From: Rhodopseudomonas palustris HaA2
GTDB taxonomy: Bacteria > Pseudomonadota > Alphaproteobacteria > Rhizobiales > Xanthobacteraceae
DNA length: 64,000 nt
Direction: 5' to 3'
NCBI RefSeq assembly: GCF_000013365.1
Contig: NC_007778.1
Span: 2,852,001-2,916,000, forward strand
Positions within the stretch are counted from its first letter, which is position 1; the number at the start of each line of letters is the position of its first letter. The notes beneath the pieces were generated by a model, which was given only the letters and a program-made list of their open reading frames with translations, made no database searches and had not been told where the DNA came from. The translations under genes were made by a program, and so were the position numbers. Positions 44,606-52,509 of this stretch are shown piece by piece.

Positions 44606-47279
44606 TGCTCGCTCCGACGGATTTTTTCTCGACGTCGATGACGACGTCGACGGACTCCAGCACCTGCTGCCACAGTCCTTGCTTCGTCTTCCAGGCCTCT
44701 TCGGCCTCCTTGTCCAGCACGAAGCTCACGACGCGCTGATTGAATTGGTGTCCCTCGTGGGCTCGGTACGAACGCGTCGGAAGGACGGCGGCTTTCCAGT
44801 ACACTTCGGCCATCTGGCTATCGACGCCAACCGCCTCCATGAATATCCGGAAGCGATTCCAGTCACGGGCGGCCCCCGGCGCTCGCGTCCCAATGGCCGT
44901 CGCTGGCGCGATGTCGGCTCTCAGCCACCGTTGAATGTTGTACTGCTCATCGCCGACGGTCGCGTCGATCCGTTTCATGATCGCAAGGACGTGCCGCGCC
45001 TTTTCGGCTATCGTTCCCCCCGGTAGTCTGGTGCGGATCCTTTCGATCTCGCCATGATAGACGCAGAGCCCTGCTTGACTGGTGCGGGACGTCGCGAGTG
45101 CGAGCCGGAGCGGCTCGCGGATCGAAGCATCAAGGACGAGGATGCGGTCATCCTTCCTGATCTCCCGCGCGGGTGCCCGTTCGAATGGTCTCAATTCGCC
45201 CGGGGACTGTTTGAGGACTTCGCCGCCCGGGCGATAATCCAGCCGGATCCCGCTCTGCATCATGAGATGAACGACGTCACCGCGATACCTGCCGTCGGAT
45301 TGCGTAAAATCGACTCCTCTTTCCTTGACGAGCGGTGCGGCATGGAATTCTGCCTCCGCTTGATCTAGAGACTCGTCGGCCCCGCCGCGTCGCAGCGCCG
45401 TCGTCAAGGCTTTGGCTCTGACGGCGAACTGGGAGAATTCCGGAATAGTTTCGATCGCGGCCAATTCGGATGAGAGCAGGGAGCTTCCTGCAGCGTCGCC
45501 GAGGAGATAGACCGTACTGGGGACCTTGCGGGCGGTCAGCAAGGCGCGGATGGATTCCGGCGTCGGACCGATGACGATCAGCCTCTCCGGATCCTGACCT
45601 TCGAGATGATCGAGCAGACTGTGATGGTCGACAATGGCGCAGTTGCAATGGACCGCCCGATCGGAAGCCAGGTAGACCTCGCTGATGCGTCGGCCGGGCA
45701 GTGCGATCGAGGTCTTACCAGAATTGATATCGGCGGATGTGAGTAGTTCGGCGAGCTTTGCCGCGACCGGGGTATCCTCTTCCCAATTCGCGACTTTGCG
45801 TTCGATCTGCTGGACGACCGCGTCGATGGCTGGTGCGAACGTGGGCTGACGCAGGCCGACCGCGAGGAGGTCGCTGAGGGCCATCTTGGGACGGAAAAGC
45901 TTCTTGAGGGCATCGTCGAACTCTCCGACTTCGTCGTAGAGGACATCGGTGATGTCGCGAGCTTCGCGCATGCCGAGGGGAAGCGAGGCTGAGCGTCTGA
46001 CAAAAGCCAGGGCACGCTTGATCTGGTCCGCGTCGTCGTCAGCTCCATAATCGCGCAGCTTGCCGCCGATCGCCAGCAATTCCTGTCGAAGAGGAGCCAG
46101 GGCGGCATCCTTGATGTCCGCCTGGACGGAGAGCGGCGCAGTATCCCTCGGCGGCTCGGCCGCCGGCCCGCGCAGCGTCGGTTTCTCCAGAAACAATCCC
46201 AGTTGTTGCGCCCTGATCTTCGGACGCCGCTTCTCGGCATGCATGCGCAGAAGACTGAATGCGCGCCGATGGGTGAAGCTATCGTCCGTCAGGACGAATA
46301 GCGCCGGGCGCCGACCCTGGATCGCACCGAGAGCAGTCAACAAGACGCCCAGCTTCTTTTCCCAGGAGTTACGGATCTCGGATCGACCGGTGCTGGTCAG
46401 ATCGGCGACAACAAGATCGAGTCCCAAGTCCTTGATGCGTGGAGCTCCCAGATAGCGAGCGAGGCCTTCGGGCGCCGTCGCCGGTGGAAGACCGAACAGG
46501 GCGAACGGGGTTGAGTCCGGGTCACCCACAGCTCTCACATGCTCGGTCAGCCCGGCGTGCGGCTCTCCCATTGATGTGTAGTCCCGAACTCGGCGAAGCA
46601 CTTGCTCGGAGTCCGGAAGATAGGCCCCTTCACCCTTGGAGTTCGCAGGAGCGAAAACCGAAGTTGTCTCAAGCAAGGTCGGATTTCGTACGACGATCTC
46701 GCCAGACGCCCGAGCCCTGGGCTTCAGATCGCGAAGGCGCATCTCGATCATGCAGAGCGACATGTGCGCCAGGGTACGTTCCTGCCAGGAAGTGTCCGGA
46801 GCGTTGCAGACGGCCAGGGAGACGTCCGCGATGTCCTGCGGATTAACGAGGATCGACCGGGCCGCCTGCTTGGCTCCCTCGCGCCAGGGCCAATAGGCGA
46901 TGGTCGCGTGGGCGAGGCGGCCGGAAGACCGGGCTTCCCTGAGAAGCGCGCAGGTCGCCACGAACGCGCCGCCGGGGCGGGCCGGCCAAGAAAGCATCGC
47001 GCGGTCCCCGCCGTCCGCTATGGCATCCAACGCTGCATTCAGCAAAGGCCTGCCCGCGTCCATGGTGGCCCAACTGTCGGCGGCCGAGGTGGAGGCATAT
47101 CTGACGGTGGTTGGCTTGCAATGACCTGGTCTGGAGAGCTTCGGGTTTTCGCCTTGAGCGCGGGAGCTTTGCAGTAGCGAGCGGATCCGGTCGGCCTGCG
47201 CCTTGGATCTCTCCTGGCGAGAAAGCGGGTCGTTCTTGTCCCCGCGCTGGAAGCTGTCCGGCCGCTTTCTGCCCATCAT
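44598..47279 (-). CDS. Large DISARM-operon protein, DrmE-like (unconfirmed)
   Basis: 893-residue protein lodged between the methylase and drmA genes with overlaps on both sides, so it is surely part of the system. It is not the SNF2 helicase DrmD: no Walker A/B or SNF2 motif is present. Near residues 97-115 a sequence LSWPARPGGAFVATCALLRE looks like the position of a P-loop that lacks the GKS/T, and LDLVVADLTSTGRSE and ALFVLTDDS resemble core strands of a nucleotide-binding fold, so it may be a degenerate NTPase. Its size and position suggest DrmE, the uncharacterised protein of class 2 DISARM, but I cannot confirm family membership by eye. Confidence 0.5.
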   Translation of the reverse strand: MMGRKRPDSFQRGDKNDPLSRQERSKAQADRIRSLLQSSRAQGENPKLSRPGHCKPTTVRYASTSAADSWATMDAGRPLLNAALDAIADGGDRAMLSWPARPGGAFVATCALLREARSSGRLAHATIAYWPWREGAKQAARSILVNPQDIADVSLAVCNAPDTSWQERTLAHMSLCMIEMRLRDLKPRARASGEIVVRNPTLLETTSVFAPANSKGEGAYLPDSEQVLRRVRDYTSMGEPHAGLTEHVRAVGDPDSTPFALFGLPPATAPEGLARYLGAPRIKDLGLDLVVADLTSTGRSEIRNSWEKKLGVLLTALGAIQGRRPALFVLTDDSFTHRRAFSLLRMHAEKRRPKIRAQQLGLFLEKPTLRGPAAEPPRDTAPLSVQADIKDAALAPLRQELLAIGGKLRDYGADDDADQIKRALAFVRRSASLPLGMREARDITDVLYDEVGEFDDALKKLFRPKMALSDLLAVGLRQPTFAPAIDAVVQQIERKVANWEEDTPVAAKLAELLTSADINSGKTSIALPGRRISEVYLASDRAVHCNCAIVDHHSLLDHLEGQDPERLIVIGPTPESIRALLTARKVPSTVYLLGDAAGSSLLSSELAAIETIPEFSQFAVRAKALTTALRRGGADESLDQAEAEFHAAPLVKERGVDFTQSDGRYRGDVVHLMMQSGIRLDYRPGGEVLKQSPGELRPFERAPAREIRKDDRILVLDASIREPLRLALATSRTSQAGLCVYHGEIERIRTRLPGGTIAEKARHVLAIMKRIDATVGDEQYNIQRWLRADIAPATAIGTRAPGAARDWNRFRIFMEAVGVDSQMAEVYWKAAVLPTRSYRAHEGHQFNQRVVSFVLDKEAEEAWKTKQGLWQQVLESVDVVIDVEKKSVGASNG

Positions 47280-48967
47280 GCCGCTCTTTCCACGGTCTTT
47301 CGCTTACGGGAGGCCTCATAGGCAACCTCGACGGCCGTCTCGAAATCCTTGATCCGCGACATCGCGGTCCGCATGTCGCGCGGATCGGGCAGGGGCAAAT
47401 CCTTCAGGGCCGATATCGAAATGCTCGATGTCCCGCCGATGCACCGAAAGCGTTTGTCAACCGCTTTCGAGTTCAGCAGTTTGCACAGGAGCGACAGGTT
47501 CGAGCGTTCGTGCGGAATCAGAAGTATGGTGTGGTTCTCGGCGACGAAGCCCTTGTGACGCTTGACCACCTGTCGGGGAATCACGGCGGCGACTAGGCGC
47601 CGCGGTTGCCTGCTATTCGTTGTCCGCTGGAGAATGATCGCTGAACGTCGGATGATGCCCGGATTGTCCTTGTCGAAGGAGACGAAGTCGATGCCGGTGC
47701 CGGACTTGCTTCGGGGTTTGCATGGGTCTCCGGGCTTGATGTTTCTCGCCCAGATGAGAGGGAAGTCCGTTCCAAACTTTCGACCGCTCTGAAGGCGCTC
47801 TTTTTCGCGATTCCAGACAAAATACCCAGCTTTTGGCGTAACGCCGTAGTCCGACAAACGCGACCTGCAAGACCGCAGCGCTTCGTCGCTTCCGTCGGCG
47901 CGCTCCGGAAGAACCCAGGGAGCCCCTTGAGCAGATGACGCCGCGGTGATGGTTCCGATCTCCTGGAAGTGCCAATTGCGATCCACCCGACCCAGCTTGG
48001 GCACGAACGCCGGTAGGCAAGCAGACTGAGAGCGCATCCGGAACACCGATACGCATGCGTCTTGCTGGACGTCGTGAAACACGTCCTTGCGCTCCAGAAT
48101 GTCGATGCGGACCACTTCGGCCTTTGAGCGGATGTACTCACGCAACCTCTGAAACAGCGAGCCGGCCAAGAAGCTGGATGGCGTGACCGTGGCGACGAGA
48201 CCGCCAGGCTTCGCCATCCGGAAGGCAAGGTCGATGAAAAGGGCATATCGGTTGATGTGCCCACGCGCAGCGAACGCTAGCCAACTCTCTGGAAGCTGTG
48301 GCCCAAGGCCGAGCAACCGGCCGTACGGGGGGTTAACGAAGACTGCGTCGTAGAATGCGGTCTTGGCGATTTTCAGTGAATCGCCGACCTGAATGGAGCG
48401 TCGTGCAGCAGCACGCGTTTCGTTTAACCGGTCTCTGAGGAGTATTTCACCCAGCAGCGCCAGATGTTCGTCTATCTCGATTCCCGAGAGGCGCTTCTTG
48501 ATATCGTCCGTCTTGCACCCAAGCTCGGTCATGCGGCCGGCCAAGGTGGACACAAATGCGGCGCCGCCCGCTGCAGGGTCGATCACACGGGCAGTTGTCA
48601 GATCCAGCCCAGCGTTTTCGGCTCGCGCAAGCAGATGGCGGACTATCGCGGGAGGCGTAAAGAACGTTGCCATATCACGGCGCAAAGTCGCACTCATAAG
48701 CAGGGTGTAGAAGGTGCTCAGCCAGTAGTGACGCTGGTCGGCATCCACTTTTAGGAGTTCGTTCCGGAGGCCTGCAGTGAATTTCTGCTTTCGCGGCGCA
48801 TGATCGCCTCCGAGCAGAGAAACCGCGAGCGCGAGCCGCGTCCTTGGCTGCAAGCGCTCGACCGGAACTAGATTCGTTTCGATATTGGCGATGGCAGCGC
48901 GCATGGCGACACGGATCCGTTCCGTGTTCGCTTCGTCATGGACGAAACGTTTTACCTCGGCACTCAT
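47276..48967 (-). CDS. DISARM-associated N6-adenine DNA methyltransferase
   Basis: 563-residue class I methyltransferase. SAM-binding motif I reads DPAAGGAAF (about residues 127-135; normally DPACGSGxF, so the Cys and Ser are replaced), and the catalytic motif IV is NPPYGR (about 212), which specifies adenine N6 methylation. The C-terminal half carries a TaqI/Eco57I-type target-recognition region (KPGDPCKPRSKSG, then RHKGFVAENHTILLIPHER). In DISARM the methylase marks host DNA and spares it from attack. It is shorter than the PglX-like DrmMI usually found in class 1. Start at 48967 has GAGGGG upstream; an in-frame start at 49060 is unlikely. First gene of a five-gene overlapping operon. Confidence 0.85.
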   Translation of the reverse strand: MSAEVKRFVHDEANTERIRVAMRAAIANIETNLVPVERLQPRTRLALAVSLLGGDHAPRKQKFTAGLRNELLKVDADQRHYWLSTFYTLLMSATLRRDMATFFTPPAIVRHLLARAENAGLDLTTARVIDPAAGGAAFVSTLAGRMTELGCKTDDIKKRLSGIEIDEHLALLGEILLRDRLNETRAAARRSIQVGDSLKIAKTAFYDAVFVNPPYGRLLGLGPQLPESWLAFAARGHINRYALFIDLAFRMAKPGGLVATVTPSSFLAGSLFQRLREYIRSKAEVVRIDILERKDVFHDVQQDACVSVFRMRSQSACLPAFVPKLGRVDRNWHFQEIGTITAASSAQGAPWVLPERADGSDEALRSCRSRLSDYGVTPKAGYFVWNREKERLQSGRKFGTDFPLIWARNIKPGDPCKPRSKSGTGIDFVSFDKDNPGIIRRSAIILQRTTNSRQPRRLVAAVIPRQVVKRHKGFVAENHTILLIPHERSNLSLLCKLLNSKAVDKRFRCIGGTSSISISALKDLPLPDPRDMRTAMSRIKDFETAVEVAYEASRKRKTVERAA

Positions 48968-49058
48968 GACCCCTCGCCAACGCGTTACCCGCGCTCCTCT
49001 ATTTTGAGGACGCTCACTTGCCGAAAGTGATGCTGGGCAAGCTGCAGCTCCGGATTGC

Positions 49059-49087
49059 ATTGATTCAGTAGATCACGTCGGTGTCAA
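49059..49087 (-). promoter_or_regulatory. Candidate promoter for the DISARM operon
   Basis: On the minus strand TTGACA (49082-49087) is followed, after exactly 17 bases, by ATCAAT (49059-49064), about 95 bases upstream of the methylase ATG. The -35 is perfect and the -10 is weak, which would allow activation by a regulator. Confidence 0.35.
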
Positions 49088-49244
49088 TCAGCAGACCACA
49101 GCGGTGGGGAGTATTACCCTAGATGTCCTGCCGAACCTCTCATAATCCCCAGAAACTGCGAAGCATTGCGGATGCTACGTTTCGGGCCGACTTTGAAATG
49201 AGCATAGGCCATCATCGGGAGTGCCTTTCTGTGCGGTCGACATG

Positions 49245-49561
49245 CGGGCTTTGGAGATGTCAGACCTTCGGTAGGACGTCGCCCCGATCACCGTCGGGTC
49301 GAGCGCCGCCTCAATGCCGGCGGCGTCGAGCGCCTTCTTGACGACCATATGATGCAGGCCGCGCTGGCGGGCGATCGCGAACAACGAAACGAATTCGGCG
49401 TCGAAGCGATCAACCTCGGCCGCCATGACAACGACGGTCGGACAGCGGTTGATTGGGTTGACCACGGCGACGGTATTTAGGTGGCCGTGCTTGATGAGTG
49501 AGGCCACGACCCTAGAGGTAGTGGTGGAACGACGAGGAAATCGCCATCGTTGATCGTTTCA
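49245..49561 (-). pseudogene. Decayed 3' fragment of a second tniQ gene
   Basis: The minus strand reads VVASLIKHGHLNTVAVVNP, INRCPTVVVMAAEVDRFDAE and so on to GIEAALDPTVIGATSYRR. This aligns over about 90 residues with the C-terminus of the intact TniQ just upstream (VVYRLIEHGHL, INRCPQTVVMPADLQAF, GVEAVFDPATLGATIYRR). The fragment has no start region and nothing corresponding to the zinc-finger N-terminal domain. The two copies are clearly diverged, so this is not a recent tandem duplication but the remnant of a related, different Tn7-like element or an old duplication. Confidence 0.8.
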
Positions 49562-49577
49562 AAGTAATGCTGGGTCA

Positions 49578-51431
49578 TCAAGTAGCATTGAACGACTGAT
49601 CAGACACGCTGCGGCGGTAGATCGTCGCCCCGAGCGTGGCCGGATCGAACACCGCCTCGACGCCCGCGTCGTCCATCGCCTTCTTGGTCTTTCTGAAATG
49701 CTCCCCGCGCTCCTTCGCGAGTCCGAACAGTGTCACGTAGGCCCGCTGGAATGCCTGCAGGTCGGCGGGCATGACCACCGTCTGCGGGCACCGGTTAATC
49801 GGGTGGATGCGGCTGGTGCTCGGCAGGTGTCCATGCTCGATGAGCCTGTAGACGACCTGGTCGTTGACGCCGAGGAGCTTGGCGACATCGCGCGGTTTGA
49901 TGCCGCCGTGGTCGTCGCCCTGGACGAGCGGCCGCAGTTCGGCGACGTCGACGAGCAGCGCCAGGTAGCCGCGCGCGCCGGCGCTGCGGCCGGTCCAGGC
50001 GAGCTTCTTGTCGAGGACGAGCCGGACGATCTCGGCGGCCGAGCAGCAGGCGCGCTTGCCGGCGGCGGGAATGTCGAGCTGGTCGGGACCAGGACTGTCG
50101 ACCCTCACGGCGCCGTCAAGCAGCTGCTCCAGAAACCTGTCGAGGTCGGGGACGGCGTACTGATCGACGGCGCCGGCGGCGCGCCCGTCGAGGACCGGTT
50201 TGATGAGGTCGGACTTGACCAGGAGGTCGATCTGGCACCGCGGCGCGTTGATGTGCCTGCTGGCGGCCGGCCGGGACAGGGTGGTATGGCCCGCCAGAAG
50301 GGCTGGCGGGGCCGCCTGCACCGGAAACAGGACGTTGGCGTCTACCGACAGCCGGGAGGCCGGCGTCAGCGCTCCTGAGGCCTCTAGGATCTTCCGGAGA
50401 CGTTTCGGGTGTTGGCCGGTCTCGAGGCTGAGGCTGCGGATGGAATGCAGGGTCCTGGACGGTGTGGGGACCCCGAACACCACGTCGCCCGCGGCGAGCG
50501 GGAAATTGGCACGGATGTAGCTGCCGATCGCCTCCCGGACGGGGTCGTAGGCGGCGTCGGGCGCGGCGAACTCCAGCACCTGGTAGACGCGACCGAACAC
50601 GGCCTGCGGACCTTCGGTCCCGCTGCGGGTGTACGGATAGGTCTGTTGCAGCTCCCTGAGGAAGGCGTCGAGGGACTCGGTCCCGCCGCGCAGGATGTCA
50701 AAGCCGGCGGCGCCTGCGAGCCGCCATTCCTCGTCGGACAGGGTCTTGAGGCTCGGCGTGCGTCCGTGCAGCGAGACCGCGCCGACCAGCTCGCAGCAGT
50801 GGATGGCCACGTAGAGGTCCAACCTGTCGAGGAAGGGGATCGAGGCCCCGGTCTTGTCGAGACGCTCGATCAGGTAGGTCTCGAAGTCGGTTGGTGACCG
50901 CGCCGGCGAGACGGCGGCGAGCTGGCTGATGTTCGGCAGGACCGGCGCAATCAGATCCGCGAAGTCGTGCAGCCGTCCTGGCGTGAGATCGTCGGCCGCG
51001 ACGATCAGCGGCATGTGGTGATGCGGGCAGGTTTTGATGGCGGCGATCTGCCAAATCGCGCGTCCGTAGGCGGCCAGGCGAGGGCGGCGGCCGGTGGTGG
51101 AGGCCAGGTCTTGTGCGAGGCAAGCCGGGCACACTGCGACGTCCTTCCTCCTCAGCCAGCCGCGCTGCAGGCGCTCGCCTCGGTAGGCGTAGTCGTGCTT
51201 GTCCTTGTTGGTTTTGACGAAGGCGTGCTGCATCAGGTCGCCGGCGGCGAGGTCTGCTTTCCCTGCGATGATGGAGATGGCCTGGGCGCTTCCGTCGACG
51301 ATGGACTGGAACGTGGTTTCCCAGTCCAGGCAGAACTCGCGGGCGGGCAGTCCGTTGGCGGCGGCGAACCGGCTGACGTAGCTGGCCGGGGTCTCGCTAT
51401 CGCCCAGGGGGACGGTGATGCGCAGGACCAT
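49578..51431 (-). CDS. tniQ: TniQ/TnsD family target-selection protein
   Basis: 617-residue protein that in Tn7-like elements recognises the target site and recruits TnsC. The N-terminal TniQ domain is visible: PASYVSRFAAANGLPAREF (about residues 15-33), then a zinc finger with CPAC (101-104) and CPHH (135-138) embedded in VAVCPACLAQDLAS and AIKTCPHHHMPL. The C-terminal part holds helix-turn-helix-like segments (IKPRDVAKLLGVNDQVVYRLIEHGHL). The length is that of TnsD-type proteins that bind a fixed attachment site. Start at 51431 overlaps the tnsC stop (ATGA); the frame reads further upstream without similarity. Confidence 0.9.
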   Translation of the reverse strand: MVLRITVPLGDSETPASYVSRFAAANGLPAREFCLDWETTFQSIVDGSAQAISIIAGKADLAAGDLMQHAFVKTNKDKHDYAYRGERLQRGWLRRKDVAVCPACLAQDLASTTGRRPRLAAYGRAIWQIAAIKTCPHHHMPLIVAADDLTPGRLHDFADLIAPVLPNISQLAAVSPARSPTDFETYLIERLDKTGASIPFLDRLDLYVAIHCCELVGAVSLHGRTPSLKTLSDEEWRLAGAAGFDILRGGTESLDAFLRELQQTYPYTRSGTEGPQAVFGRVYQVLEFAAPDAAYDPVREAIGSYIRANFPLAAGDVVFGVPTPSRTLHSIRSLSLETGQHPKRLRKILEASGALTPASRLSVDANVLFPVQAAPPALLAGHTTLSRPAASRHINAPRCQIDLLVKSDLIKPVLDGRAAGAVDQYAVPDLDRFLEQLLDGAVRVDSPGPDQLDIPAAGKRACCSAAEIVRLVLDKKLAWTGRSAGARGYLALLVDVAELRPLVQGDDHGGIKPRDVAKLLGVNDQVVYRLIEHGHLPSTSRIHPINRCPQTVVMPADLQAFQRAYVTLFGLAKERGEHFRKTKKAMDDAGVEAVFDPATLGATIYRRSVSDQSFNAT

Positions 51432-52504
51432 CAGGACGGCCTCTTGTCCCGGCCGAGCTTGCCGCCGGCCTTCGCCGGAGCGGATTCCGGCTTCTGCTCT
51501 TCGGTCTTCGATCGGAGCAGGCTGGTGTCGACGGTCGACCACAGGTTGGCGACGAACGGGTTCTGGGTTGCCGGCTGCAGGGTGCGGGATCCGTAGACGA
51601 CGGCGAAGTCCTCGAGCGTGAGGGTGCCCTCGTTACGCAGGAGCGCGTTCTCGATGGCGTCGCCGACGATCTCGATCGACAGACCGAACTGATAGCTGGC
51701 GGCGTGGAAGAGACGCCCGATGAGGTCGACGTCGGCGTCGAGATCGAGCTTCAACCCGGACGTCTCGACGAGCTTTTTGACGGCGTCGTTGATGACCTCG
51801 CCGTCGTGGGCGACCGAGAGGTCGGCGAAAGCGATATACCTCAACCTCCGCCGGAGCTGGCGGTCGTGCGCGACGAACGGGACGAGATCCGGCATGCCCG
51901 AGAGGATGATGTGGACCGGCCAGTCCGCGGAGGTCATGAGATCCTTGAGGGTGTCCCGGATCTTCTGCATCTCCTCTTCGCCGGCCTGGTGCAGCACGTG
52001 TTGCAGGTCGTCGATGTGCAGGAACAGGATATTCTGCTCACGCATCTGGAGGTGGACGCGCCGCCAGGCGGCGTTCTCCCGCAGTTCTCGCTCCGTGTCG
52101 TAGTCGAACTGGTCGAGGATGCGCATGGCGAGTTGGCGCAGCGTGCAGGGGGAGGGCGCCCCGATACTGATCAGCGGGCACCACCCGGCGCCTCCGAAGT
52201 TCGGAAAGGCCGGGTGGTTTCGGAACGCCTCGCGGAGCGCTGTGGTCTTGCCGGCTCCGCTGGGGGCGACGAGCAGCATGCCGATGCCGTAGCGGCGGTT
52301 GTCGTGGCCGTGGGGCAGGTTGGCGTTGCGTCTGCGGGCCGCATTGTCGACCAGCATGTCGATGGTGCTGCCCAGGAGATCGTCGCGATCGCCGCGGATG
52401 TATTCGGATTTGATCGCTTCGATGATCGCCTCGCGGCGGCGCTGGTCCTTGGACCAGAGGGCGCGCAGATACGCGGCGGGATCGGCGTTGTCGGGCGTGA
52501 TCAT
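51431..52504 (-). CDS. tnsC: TnsC/TniB family AAA+ transposition regulator
   Basis: 357-residue AAA+ ATPase. Walker A GMLLVAPSGAGKTTAL (about residues 72-87) and Walker B NILFLHIDDLQHVL (about 156-169) are intact; sensor-like HIILSGMPDLVPF follows. The protein bridges the TniQ-bound target to the TnsAB transposase and controls target immunity. Start at 52504 (MITPDNADPAAYLRALW), six bases after the tnsB stop. The upstream open frame is Arg-rich antisense sequence and not part of the gene. Closer in sequence style to TniB than to classic TnsC. Confidence 0.9.
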   Translation of the reverse strand: MITPDNADPAAYLRALWSKDQRRREAIIEAIKSEYIRGDRDDLLGSTIDMLVDNAARRRNANLPHGHDNRRYGIGMLLVAPSGAGKTTALREAFRNHPAFPNFGGAGWCPLISIGAPSPCTLRQLAMRILDQFDYDTERELRENAAWRRVHLQMREQNILFLHIDDLQHVLHQAGEEEMQKIRDTLKDLMTSADWPVHIILSGMPDLVPFVAHDRQLRRRLRYIAFADLSVAHDGEVINDAVKKLVETSGLKLDLDADVDLIGRLFHAASYQFGLSIEIVGDAIENALLRNEGTLTLEDFAVVYGSRTLQPATQNPFVANLWSTVDTSLLRSKTEEQKPESAPAKAGGKLGRDKRPS

Positions 52505-52509
52505 GCCGG

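Noticed and set aside
44598-47279. DrmD (SNF2 helicase) of class 1 DISARM
   Set aside because: No Walker A, DEAH/DEGH or SNF2 C-terminal motif is visible in the translated product.
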